64,000 nt of DNA from Methylopila sp. M107. GTDB lineage: Bacteria > Pseudomonadota > Alphaproteobacteria > Rhizobiales > Methylopilaceae. The stretch lies in the NCBI RefSeq assembly GCF_000384475.1, contig NZ_ARWB01000001.1, positions 1,468,176 to 1,532,175 of the forward strand, given 5' to 3'. The notes under the pieces are model-generated. The model ran no database searches. It was not told where the DNA came from and saw only the letters and a program-made list of their open reading frames with translations. Each line of letters opens with the position of its first letter. Position 1 is the stretch's first letter. A program made the position numbers and the translations under genes. This document shows, piece after piece, positions 1-8,800 of the stretch.

Positions 1-26
1 TTGTTACCGTCTGATCGGGGGCGCAG

Positions 27-683
27 GTGACTTCGAACCAATCGACGCAGATGCTCATGCGGCGCGACCAGCCTGTCGCACGGAGACGGCGCGTCCCGGA
101 CGGACGCGCTCGCCTGGTTCAGGCGCTTGTCTCGCGCCGGGACATGCTTGTGACGACCGCAGCCAGGATCATCGGCTGTCCGAGGCACGCCGAAGACATC
201 GTGCAGAACATCGCGCTCAAGCTTTGTGAATGCCCGCGGCTGCCCGAGTTCAAGGATCCGCACGGCTATGTCCGCCGCATGGTGCGGAACGCGGCGATCG
301 ACGCCGTGCGGCGGGTGGCGGGCGAACGCCGTGTGATCGCGGCCGACGCCGACGCCGAAAAGGCGCCGGAGCCGACCGGCTGCGCCCTTGATCGCATGGA
401 GGCCTGCGAGGCGCTTGCGGCGGCGATCGACGCGCTGGCGCAGATGCCGGTCCGCACTCGCGCGGCCCTCGTCGCGCATCGCCTCCGCGGCGAAGCACAG
501 AAGGACATCGCCGCCCGCCTCGGCGTCTCGCCGACGCTCGTCAATTTCATGGTGCGGGACGCGACCGCGGTCTGCCGCGAGGCCGCCGAGGCCCCGCACA
601 AGCAGCTATCCGCACTCATGCCGACCGACGCGGCGTCGCGGCGCTCGCGGGCCCGGAGCGGCCCGAGCCGGCTGCGTTCGTAA
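27..683 (+). CDS. ECF (FecI/RpoI-type) RNA polymerase sigma factor
   Basis: A 218-residue sigma-70 family protein of the extracytoplasmic-function type, which would direct RNA polymerase to a small set of promoters. Region 2 lies around residues 36-95, with the pattern AEDIVQNIALKL followed by the arginine-rich stretch YVRRMVRNAAIDAVRR. Region 4 lies around residues 130-185, with a helix-turn-helix at QKDIAARLGVSPTLVNF. The basic N-terminal 30 residues are unusually long. The start is taken as GTG 27, but ATG 51 or ATG 57 is equally possible. Its place beside a siderophore locus suggests an iron-starvation sigma factor like RpoI or PvdS; this is inference. No FecR-like anti-sigma gene adjoins it inside the window. 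Its 3' end overlaps the convergent DUF418 gene by 68 bp. Confidence 0.8.
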   Translation: MTSNQSTQMLMRRDQPVARRRRVPDGRARLVQALVSRRDMLVTTAARIIGCPRHAEDIVQNIALKLCECPRLPEFKDPHGYVRRMVRNAAIDAVRRVAGERRVIAADADAEKAPEPTGCALDRMEACEALAAAIDALAQMPVRTRAALVAHRLRGEAQKDIAARLGVSPTLVNFMVRDATAVCREAAEAPHKQLSALMPTDAASRRSRARSGPSRLRS

Positions 684-1812
684 GCGCCGACATCGCGGCC
701 TCGGCCGGTCCCTGTGCGAACCTGCGGCGCCAGAGATGCGCGGCAGCGATGAACGCCGCAAAAATGGCGGCCGAGATCCAGAGCGAGTCCGACAGCGTCG
801 CCTCGCCATGCAGGCCGAAGCCGTAGCCGTAGAAGATCACGCTCGAGACGATCGAGAAGCCAAGATAGATCGACATCGACGTCCCGCCCGCGGGCGACAG
901 CAGCGCGACCGCGGAGGAAGCCTTGGGGCTCTTCAGCAACGTCAATCCGACGGCGACGAGCACGACGCTCAGGAACGGCGCGAACAGCGGCCGCAGCGCG
1001 AGAGTCAGCAGGAAAAGCTTCGACCCGCCCGCAGTGCTCGGGATCGAGGCTAGAACGCAGTAGAGCAGGTTTCCGAGCACTGCGGGAACAAGGGCGTAGA
1101 AGGCGAGCCTTCGCGCCCTGTCGACCAGCGCTCCCGCGCCTTCCCGCTCGGCCAGGCGTCCGGCCGCCAGGCCGAACAGCATGGCGGCGAGTGAGAGCGG
1201 GTAGTTGGACCAGAGCGAATAGGTCTGGAACGACGCCCAGTTCCTCATCCGCACCGCCGCGATTTCGGCGTAGCCGCCCGTCGCCAGAACGTGAGCGGTT
1301 TCGCCGGAGCCGCCGCCCGACGGCGGATCGAGCGTCATCTTCACGCCGAACAGTCCGTTGCCGATCACCGCGAGCGACCAGAACGCGACGGCCGACGCGA
1401 TCACGATGCGGGTCGAGCGCTCCCGGAACAGCAGCAGCGCGCCGCCCATGACCGCATAGGGCAGCAGGATGTCGGCCTCAAACAGCAGCGCCGCATGCGC
1501 CACGCCGAAGGCGCCGAGCGCGACCAGCCGCCGGGAATACCGGCCGACGCCATGCCGGCTCATCTGCCGCCATGCGCCGAACCCGAACAGCGCCGAGAAG
1601 ATCAGGATGAACTTGCTCTCGAACAGCCCCTGGATCAGGCCGGCCGACAGGAGATCGGCCAGCGACGGCCCGGTCTTCTCCCAGTCGACCCCCGCAAACC
1701 CGCCCGGCAGGGCCAGGAACGGCAGGTTGACGGCCAGAATGCCGAACAGCGCGACGGCGCGCAGCGCGTCGATCGATCCGTCTCGTTGAGGCTGGCGGGC
1801 TTGGGCTTTCAT
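616..1812 (-). CDS. DUF418 (YeiB-like) integral membrane protein
   Basis: A 398-residue protein that opens with the DUF418-family signature DGSIDALRAVALFGILAVN, in which an Asp-x-x-Arg-Gly-type motif precedes the first membrane helix. About nine to ten hydrophobic segments follow. The C-terminal half contains the family-typical SMSIYLGFSI region around residues 315-330. The family has no established biochemical role; acyltransferase-like or export roles are sometimes suggested. It is the last gene of the leftward siderophore-side operon, beginning 23 bp after the PLP-enzyme stop, so a role in siderophore handling is possible but unproven. The start is ATG 1812, where family similarity begins; upstream sequence in the same frame lies inside the preceding gene. 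Confidence 0.78.
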   Translation of the reverse strand: MKAQARQPQRDGSIDALRAVALFGILAVNLPFLALPGGFAGVDWEKTGPSLADLLSAGLIQGLFESKFILIFSALFGFGAWRQMSRHGVGRYSRRLVALGAFGVAHAALLFEADILLPYAVMGGALLLFRERSTRIVIASAVAFWSLAVIGNGLFGVKMTLDPPSGGGSGETAHVLATGGYAEIAAVRMRNWASFQTYSLWSNYPLSLAAMLFGLAAGRLAEREGAGALVDRARRLAFYALVPAVLGNLLYCVLASIPSTAGGSKLFLLTLALRPLFAPFLSVVLVAVGLTLLKSPKASSAVALLSPAGGTSMSIYLGFSIVSSVIFYGYGFGLHGEATLSDSLWISAAIFAAFIAAAHLWRRRFAQGPAEAAMSALTNAAGSGRSGPASAATPRRSA

Positions 1813-1835
1813 GGATCCTCGCTTTCGGGGAGCGC

Positions 1836-3017
1836 TCAGCGCCGGGCGCGGCCGAGCGCCTGTTCGACGTCGCTCCAGATGACGTCCGGGTTTTCGAGAC
1901 CGACGGAGAAGCGGATGGCGCGCGGGCTGACGCCGAAGCGACGCAGCGAGTTGACCTCGGCCATCTGCAGCGGCGCGAGCGCCGGCATGACCAGGGACTC
2001 CGGCCCGCCCCAGCTCACCCCGATGCGGACATGGCCGAGCGCGTCGACGAAACGCGGCACGTCGATTTCGTCCGTCACCTCGAAGGCGAACAGGCCGCCG
2101 AAGCCGGTCAGCGTCTCGCGGCCGCGATGCGCGCTGAAGGCTGGATGTCGGACGGTCGCGACGTCGGAATGCGCGCGAAGCCGTTCTGCGAGGTCGAGCC
2201 CGCTCTGCATATGCCGCGCGATCCTGAGCGGCAGGGTCCTCATGCCCCGCAGCAGCAGCCAAGCCTCGAACGGCGAGAGCTTTGCGCCGAGATAGGGAAA
2301 CGCCCCGCCATTGACCCGCGCGATGAGGTTTTCTGCGCCCGCGACGACGCCGCCGACCGTGTCGGAGTGGCCGCCGAGATATTTGGACGCCGCGTGGATC
2401 ACGAGGTCGACGCCGTGCGCCAGCGGCTTCTGGTGGAGCGGCGTCGCCCAGGAGTTGTCCATGACGGTGAGGACGCCGAGCCGGCGGGCTTCCGCAGCCA
2501 GCGCCGGGACGTCCTGCAACTCGAACACAAGCGAGGTGGGGCTTTCAAGATAGAGCAGCTTGGCGCCCGGCAGCGCGGCCTTGACGGCCTCCGTGTCGGA
2601 GCCGTCGACGTAGTCGACCGCGACGCCGAACTTTTTCAGCAGCTTCTCGCAGATCCGGTAGGCGTCGCTGTAAAGGTGCTCGACCGCGACGATCCGGTCG
2701 CCGGCCTCCAGAAAGGCCATCAGCGTGGCGGCGATCGCGCCGGTGCCGCTCGAGAAAGCGCGCGCCGCCTCGGCCCCTTCGAGCGAGGCGATCAGCCGCT
2801 CGAACTCCATCACCGTCGGATTGTCCCCGCGCGAATAGATGAACTGCCTCGAGCGGCCCGCGAACACGTCCTCGAGGTCCGAATAGGCGTCGAAGGTGAA
2901 GAGCGAGGTCTGGAAGATCGCGGGCGAGGCGGCGTTGAACGGCCCCTCGGGCGGCGCGGCGATCAGGGTCGCGGCGTCGATGAGGGCGTGGTCGGGCGGC
3001 GTGATGGGCCTGTTCAT
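1836..3017 (-). CDS. Cys/Met-metabolism PLP-dependent enzyme (cystathionine beta-lyase-like)
   Basis: A 393-residue fold-type I PLP enzyme of the trans-sulfuration family (MetB/MetC/MetZ). Seen: YSRGDNPTVMEFE near the N-terminus (the Tyr-x-Arg phosphate-binding motif), SSGTGAIAA around residue 90, the PLP-ring Asp region VMDNSWATP, and the Schiff-base lysine in HAASKYLGGHSD. The start ATG overlaps the MATE stop as ATGA, so the two are translationally coupled. The exact reaction (C-S lysis, gamma-elimination or another PLP reaction) cannot be read from the sequence. Sharing an operon with a siderophore acyltransferase and exporter makes a biosynthetic or amino-acid-supply role possible. Plain methionine or cysteine metabolism is the alternative. 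Confidence 0.85.
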   Translation of the reverse strand: MNRPITPPDHALIDAATLIAAPPEGPFNAASPAIFQTSLFTFDAYSDLEDVFAGRSRQFIYSRGDNPTVMEFERLIASLEGAEAARAFSSGTGAIAATLMAFLEAGDRIVAVEHLYSDAYRICEKLLKKFGVAVDYVDGSDTEAVKAALPGAKLLYLESPTSLVFELQDVPALAAEARRLGVLTVMDNSWATPLHQKPLAHGVDLVIHAASKYLGGHSDTVGGVVAGAENLIARVNGGAFPYLGAKLSPFEAWLLLRGMRTLPLRIARHMQSGLDLAERLRAHSDVATVRHPAFSAHRGRETLTGFGGLFAFEVTDEIDVPRFVDALGHVRIGVSWGGPESLVMPALAPLQMAEVNSLRRFGVSPRAIRFSVGLENPDVIWSDVEQALGRARR

Positions 3018-4423
3018 GTCGATGCGCCTTGTCGTGTGGGCTCGATCTGTCGGGTGGAAAACGGGCGACGCGGCGCATGCGGATCGCGAAGCTCGCGCCG
3101 GATCTGCGCGCCGAACATCGCGGCGAGCGCGCCGGTCAGGATCGCGGCCACGGCGAGGCTCCAGACGACGCCCGAAAAGCCGAACCGCATCGGCAGCACG
3201 CCGAGAGGCGGCGCGAGCAGGTAGCCGTTGGGCGCGAGCGCGAGCAGGCCGGCCTGCCGCGTCCGGCCGATCGCCTGCAGCAGGACGAGCAGCACGTAGC
3301 GCGCCCCGATGAGCGGGAAGGCGACATGCGCCGCGACCAGCGCGACGGCAGCGAGTTCGATCGTCGCGGCGTCGCTCGTGAACAGGCTCGCGATCGGCCG
3401 CGCGAAGGCGACCACGGCGAGCCCATACAGGGTCGCGAAACCCGTCGAGGCCGCGAGCATGAACCGCGTCGCCGCGACGACGCGCGGCCTGTCGCCCGCG
3501 CCCCATGCGAAGCCGAGCGCGGCTTGAGCGCCGAGCGCGAAGCCGATGACGGGCAGCGTCCCGAGCGTCAGGACGCGGAGCGCGATCCCGACGGCCGCGA
3601 GGCCCGCCTCGCCGCCATGCTCGGCCGCGCTTCGATAGAGCACCGCGAAGGCGGCGCCGGTCAGCGCGCTCGCGGCGGCGGCCGGAAGCCCCACGGCGAC
3701 GACGGGCTTCAGGATCGCGCCGCCGATCCGGACGTTGCGCGCGGCGACCCGCAACACGCCGAGGCGGCGACGGAAATAGAAGCCGTAGACGCAGAGCACG
3801 ACGATCTGGGACAGGATGGTCGCGAGAGCCGCGCCCCCGACGCCCATGTCGAGCCAGAAGATCAGGATCGGATCGAGCGCGACGTTGAGCCCGAAGCCGC
3901 CGATCAGCGTCCACATGCTGAAACGCGTGTTGCCCTCCGAGATCGCGACGAAGTCGCAGATCACCTGCAGCAGGATGAGCGTCGCCCCGCAGGCGACGAC
4001 GACGAGGTAAGTTTCCGCCATCGGCATCGCGCCCGCCGGCGCGCCGAAGAGCTCGAGCAACGGACGCCGTGCGACGAGGAGCGCCGCCGTCAGCGCCAAT
4101 CCCACCGGAAAGGCGACCGCGATCACGGTCGAGGCGGTGACGCTGGCCCGCCCCGGACGGCCCTCCCCCAGCAGGCGCCCGATCGTCGCCGCCGCGCCGA
4201 CGCCGAGCCCTTCGCCGATCGCCGCGACCAGCATCACGATCGGCAGGGCGGCAGTGACGGCCGCCAGCGCTTCAAGACTGATAGCGCCGACGAACAGCGC
4301 GTTCGCCGTGTGGTGCGCGGCGTTGGCCGACAGGCCGACGACCGCCGGCAGCGCGAGCCGGACGATCAGTCGCTTCAGGTCCGGCGAGGCGAGGTCGGCC
4401 GTGTCCGAGAACAGTCCGCTCAC
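3014..4423 (-). CDS. MATE family efflux transporter (probable siderophore exporter)
   Basis: A 469-residue, very hydrophobic protein with about twelve transmembrane segments in two homologous halves, as in the MATE/NorM family. The N-terminal half contains LALPAVVGLSANAAHHTANALFVG, matching the usual MATE TM1-TM2 region, and the second half repeats the pattern at LPAAAASALTGAAFAVLYR. MATE proteins export organic compounds using Na+ or H+ gradients. The start is GTG 4423, chosen because it forms a GTGA overlap with the upstream acyltransferase stop; the next gene also begins in an ATGA overlap. The operon position makes secretion of the finished siderophore the most likely job (inference). Confidence 0.85.
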   Translation of the reverse strand: MSGLFSDTADLASPDLKRLIVRLALPAVVGLSANAAHHTANALFVGAISLEALAAVTAALPIVMLVAAIGEGLGVGAAATIGRLLGEGRPGRASVTASTVIAVAFPVGLALTAALLVARRPLLELFGAPAGAMPMAETYLVVVACGATLILLQVICDFVAISEGNTRFSMWTLIGGFGLNVALDPILIFWLDMGVGGAALATILSQIVVLCVYGFYFRRRLGVLRVAARNVRIGGAILKPVVAVGLPAAAASALTGAAFAVLYRSAAEHGGEAGLAAVGIALRVLTLGTLPVIGFALGAQAALGFAWGAGDRPRVVAATRFMLAASTGFATLYGLAVVAFARPIASLFTSDAATIELAAVALVAAHVAFPLIGARYVLLVLLQAIGRTRQAGLLALAPNGYLLAPPLGVLPMRFGFSGVVWSLAVAAILTGALAAMFGAQIRRELRDPHAPRRPFSTRQIEPTRQGAST

Positions 4424-5487
4424 GAGGCGACCGCCGGCTCGGGCGCCCACAGTCGGTCGCCGAAGAAGCGCTCGCGCGAGAGCATCACGAGCAGCGCCCG
4501 CTTATGGGCGAACTCGACATGCTTGACCTTGGCGAAGCCGGCCTTGTCGAGGTTGCCGATCTGCTGGGCGTGGGTCCAGCGCGGCTCGCCGACGATGCGG
4601 CGCGTGCGCGGGTCGCTCAGGAACATGTAGTGCATCAGCGAGGGCAGCCACGCCGTGATGAAGGCGCGGCCGCGAAACTCGTCCTCGCCGATCAGCACAT
4701 GCCAGCCGCGATCGTAGTCGTCGGCGTCGTAATGCGGACCGAGCCGGTTTTCCTTGGCCCAGTACAGCTCGAAATAGCCGAACGGCTTGCCGTCGAACTC
4801 GCCGATCAGGGTGAGCAGGTGCGGATCGGCGGCGCGCTCCTCAAGCGACTTTCGGTGCGTTTCGAGATCGCCCGCCTCCTCCCACACCACGTCGACGCGA
4901 GGATCGTTCATCCAGCGATTGAAGGTGGCCAGATCGCGGTCGACGTCGAGAGCGCGGAACGTCAGTTCTTGGCCGAGCCAGGGGATGTCGCGCGCATAAA
5001 CGACGCCGCGCGGCTTGGGCGCTCGGACGGGGTGCCGCCGTCCCTCCCGGCTAAACATATGGGTCTCGGGAAATGTCGCCGGCTGGTCTGCCGGAAGCCA
5101 TGACGACGCACGCTGCCAGATCAGCTCTGGCAGCGCCACGAGCGCGCCGCTTTGCTCGACCGCGAGCCCCTCCGCCCGCAACCGCGCCAGCACGGCTGCG
5201 TCTTCGCCGTGGAGGCTCAGGCGCGTTTCGCTGCGGTCGAGAGCTGTGAGCGTTTCGGCAACGGCCGCGAAAGCCTCGGCGATGCGCGCCGGCTCGCCCG
5301 ACGGCAGGCGGAAGCTGGTCTCACCCTCCGTCTCTGAGATCGCGATCACGACAGGAGGACCGTTTGCGTCCTCGACGATCGCCTCGCCGCCGGTCAGCCG
5401 CACAACGCGTTTTGGCCGTGTGCCTGCGCCTTCCGAAATCGTGGCGGCGTTCGGGCTCTCGGCCGAAATCTTGGCGTGAACGTTCAT
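4420..5487 (-). CDS. GNAT-family siderophore acyltransferase (IucB/RhbD/VbsA type)
   Basis: A 355-residue protein with the Acetyltransf_8 type GNAT domain in its C-terminal half (about residues 170-345). Diagnostic stretches are TFRALDVDRDLATFNRWMNDPRV, typical of N-hydroxylysine and N-hydroxyornithine acylases, and GRAFITAWLPSLMHYMF, followed by RRIVGEPRWTHAQQI in the acyl-CoA region. The N-terminal 150 residues form the accessory region also found in IucB. It would acylate the hydroxylamino side chain made by the monooxygenase at 9933-11270 to give a hydroxamate. Whether it uses acetyl-CoA or a hydroxyacyl-CoA (as in vicibactin synthesis) cannot be told from sequence. It heads the leftward operon, divergent from mbtH. 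Confidence 0.85.
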   Translation of the reverse strand: MNVHAKISAESPNAATISEGAGTRPKRVVRLTGGEAIVEDANGPPVVIAISETEGETSFRLPSGEPARIAEAFAAVAETLTALDRSETRLSLHGEDAAVLARLRAEGLAVEQSGALVALPELIWQRASSWLPADQPATFPETHMFSREGRRHPVRAPKPRGVVYARDIPWLGQELTFRALDVDRDLATFNRWMNDPRVDVVWEEAGDLETHRKSLEERAADPHLLTLIGEFDGKPFGYFELYWAKENRLGPHYDADDYDRGWHVLIGEDEFRGRAFITAWLPSLMHYMFLSDPRTRRIVGEPRWTHAQQIGNLDKAGFAKVKHVEFAHKRALLVMLSRERFFGDRLWAPEPAVAS

Positions 5488-5639
5488 GGCGGTCGTCGGC
5501 GCTCCGAGCAGAAGGCGGTGTTCGACCTTGAGGACGCATCGGCGGCCGCGGGATTTAGGCCGCATTGAAAAAATGATCGAATTACTAAATTTCGGCCGCC
5601 CGCCTCCGTCCTGAAAGCGACCCCACTCCGGAGGCCCGC
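5488..5639. promoter_or_regulatory. Divergent control region between acyltransferase and mbtH-NRPS operons
   Basis: A 152-bp divergent spacer that must hold promoters for both siderophore operons. Most of it is G/C-rich, but positions 5552-5592 form an AT-rich island. This island contains an ATTTAG (5553-5558) / CTAAAT (5585-5590) inverted pair spaced by 26 bp, and a TTGAAA hexamer at 5565. An iron-responsive operator or the target of the local sigma factor would be expected here, but no textbook Fur, RirA or Irr box is evident by eye. A GGAGG ribosome-binding site lies just before mbtH at about 5630. Confidence 0.4.
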
Positions 5640-5858
5640 ATGACGGACGACGAGAACTGGAACGTGGTGATCGACGCGCAGGGCCGACATTCGGTCTGGC
5701 CGGCCGATCGCGAACCGCCGCGCGGATGGACCGCGACGGGCTATTCCGGACGGCGCGAAGACTGCGTCGCGCATATCGACAGGACGTGGACCGACCCCCT
5801 GCCCGCAAGCTGGCGCGAGACGCTGCGCAACCGCGAGGAGGCGGCGTCGAATGCCTGA
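5640..5858 (+). CDS. MbtH-like NRPS accessory protein
   Basis: A 72-residue protein with the invariant pattern of MbtH-like proteins: NWNVVIDAQGRHSVWP, then PPRGWTATG, then DCVAHIDRTWTDPLP, with the conserved tryptophans in place. MbtH-like proteins bind NRPS adenylation domains and are often required for their folding or activity. The gene overlaps the NRPS start by 8 bp, so the two are co-translated and the partner is evidently the adjacent adenylation domain. Length matches the family. A GGAGG site precedes ATG 5640. Confidence 0.93.
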   Translation: MTDDENWNVVIDAQGRHSVWPADREPPRGWTATGYSGRREDCVAHIDRTWTDPLPASWRETLRNREEAASNA

Positions 5859-8800
5859 GATCGGCCTTTCCACATCCGCGGCGCGCGGCGTCACGTCGGC
5901 GCTCGACGCCGAAGCGCAGGCAGCCGAAGGCTTTCCGCTTTCGCTCGCCCAGAAGCGCATTTGGTCGCTCGGGCTGATCGGCGCGCATACGGTGTTTCCG
6001 ACGCAGACGCTCGCGATGACGTTCCCGGCGCCCGTCGACGACGGCGCGATCCAGACGCTCGCGACCCGTCACCCCGCGCTGCGCATGCGCTTCCGCCGCT
6101 TCGCCGGCGGGCGTATCGAACAGCGCGCAGTATCCGCCGACGACGTGCTGGTCGAGCGCCTCGATCTCTTCGTCCGGCCCGGCGAACGCCTGCCGGCCGC
6201 GCTCGCACGGACCGTAGACGCCTTCGCGGCGCGCCCGTTCTACCTCGATCGCGAGCTCTCAGCCCGCGTCGCGCGCATCGCGTTCGCCGATGGCGGCTGC
6301 GCGGTCGCGATCGCGCTGCACCCGATCGTGGCCGATCCTGCGTCGCTCGAGGTTTTGGCCCGGGATCTCGCCGCGGCGGCCGAAGGCCGGCTTGACGAGC
6401 AGGAGGAGGCCGCCGCGGTCCGCCTCGCCTCCGTCGAGCAAGACCTCCTGCGAGCGCCCGCCTTCGAGCAGTCGCTTTCGTTCTGGCGATCGGCATTCGC
6501 CGAAGGCCATGTCTCGGCGACGCTGCCGCTCCGTCACAATCTGAGCGGCGCGGCCGCGGGCGGGCGGGGGCGCGCGGCAGTGCGGATCGAATCCGAGACG
6601 CGACGCGCCCTGCTTGCGCTCGCCGAACGGAGCGACGTCTCGGAGCGCGACCTGATGATCGCGGCCTTCTCGGCGCTTCTCGCTCGCTACGGCGGCGCCT
6701 GGGCGCTGAGGCTCGGCGTCGTCTCCTCGAACCGCGGGTCGGCGGACCGCAGGCGTGCCGTCGGCCGTTTCGAGGATGTCGTTCCTCTGCACATCGGGTC
6801 GACGTCCAGCGCGACGTTCGCGCAGTCGGCGCGGGAGGTCGCGTCTCGTCTCGAAAAGGCTTTCCAGCACGCAGCGCCCTTCGAGCGGCTGGCGCAGGAG
6901 CTCTGGCGGCCGGAAGGCGACGCCAGCGACAGCGTGGTGAAGTCGCTGTTCGAGTTCCGCCCCGCGGTTGAAGGCTCGCTATCGCTTCCGATCACCTGCC
7001 GGACGGACGCCGATCTCGTGCTTGTCGTCACGCCCTCCGCCGACGGAGGCCTCGACGGCGCGTTCGACTACGCCTACGGGCTCTATGATCGCGACATGGT
7101 CGCGCGCGCGGCCGATCATCTCGGCCGCATCCTCTCCGCCGCTGCGAACGACGGCGACGTGCGCCTTCGCGACATCCAGCTTGTGGACGACGCCGAACTC
7201 GACCGACTGTCGGCTCCCTATCCCGATGACGAGATCGACGACGACCGCCCGGTCCACGAACTGATCGCCGACCACGCCCGCGCGACGCCCGACAGGGTCG
7301 CGATTCTGTTCGCCGATGATGTGTGGACACACGGCCGGCTGGAAGCCTTCGCCAACCGGTTGGCGCATCGCCTCATCCGCGAAGGCGTCGGGCCGGAGGA
7401 CTGCGTCGCGATCGCGGTGAAGCGCTCGCCTGAGGCGATCGGCGCGATGCTCGCGACGCTGAAGGCCGGCGGCGCCTACATCCCGGTCGAGCCGGACCAT
7501 CCGCAGTCGCGGAACGACCACATCTTCCGCGACGCGGGCGTGAAGGCGATCGTCACCAACAGCTGGCTCGTCGGCAAGATCCCGACCGGCGTCGACGCGG
7601 TGGTGCTCGAACTCGACCGCCTCGACCTCGACGCCGAGGCGGCTACCCCGCCCGAGACGCCGCAGGTCCATCGCGACCAGCTCGCTTATGTCATGTACAC
7701 GTCCGGCTCCACGGGCACACCGAAGGGCGTCGCGGTCGAGCATGGGCCGCTGACCTATCACCTCCAGTCGACGGCGCGCGTCTACGGCATGACCGAGGTC
7801 TCGCGGGAGCTGCCGTTCCTGCCGTTCTCCTCCGACGGCGGCCATGAGCGCTGGATGAACCCGCTGATGGTCGGCGGATCGATCATCCTGCCCGACCAGC
7901 CGCTCTGGACGCCGGAGGAGACGCTGGCCGCCATGCGCCGCCACGGCGCGAACAACGCCTCGATCCCGACCACCTATCTCCAGCAGCTGGCGGAAGAAGC
8001 CGACGCCAACGGCAGCGCGCCGAAGATGCGGCTCTATTCGTTCGGCGGCGAAGGACTGCCGCAGTCGACCTTCGACCTGCTGTCGCGCTCTCTCAACTCG
8101 GAATGGCTGATCAACGGCTATGGGCCAACCGAAACCATCATGACCCCGATGGTCTGGAAGATCCGCGCGGGCGAGCGCTTCGAGGGCACCTACGCGCCGC
8201 TCGGCCGCTGCGTCGGGCGCCGGCGCGGCTATGTGCTCGACGCCGACCTCAACCCCTGCCCCGTCGGCGTCACCGGCGAGCTCTATATCGGCGGCGACGG
8301 CGCGGCGCGCGGCTATATCGGCCGTCCCGGCGTCACCGCCGACCGCTTCATGCCGGACCCGTTCAGCCCGGAGGGCGGCCGGCTCTACCGCACCGGCGAC
8401 ATGACGCGCTGGCTGCCGGACGGGAAGGTCGAGTTCGTCGGGCGCGTCGATCATCAGGTGAAGCTGCGCGGCTTCCGGATCGAACTCGGCGAGATCGAGG
8501 CCGCACTGCTGGCGCAGCCCGGCGTCGGCGAGAGCCTCGTCGTCCTGCGCGAAGACGACGGCCGCAAGGCGCTGGTCGGCTACGCCGTGCCGAAGGGCGG
8601 CGCGACGCTCGACGGCGAAGCGCTCCGCCGCGCGCTGACGCGCGAGCTGCCGGACTACATGGTGCCGGCCGCGATCGTGCCGCTCGAACGCATGCCGACC
8701 AATCCGAGCAGCAAGCTCGACCGCGCGGCGCTCCCCGCGCCAAAACTGTCGCGCGCCGACCCTGTTCCGCTGAAGGGCGCGCTCGAAGAGGAGCTCGCCG

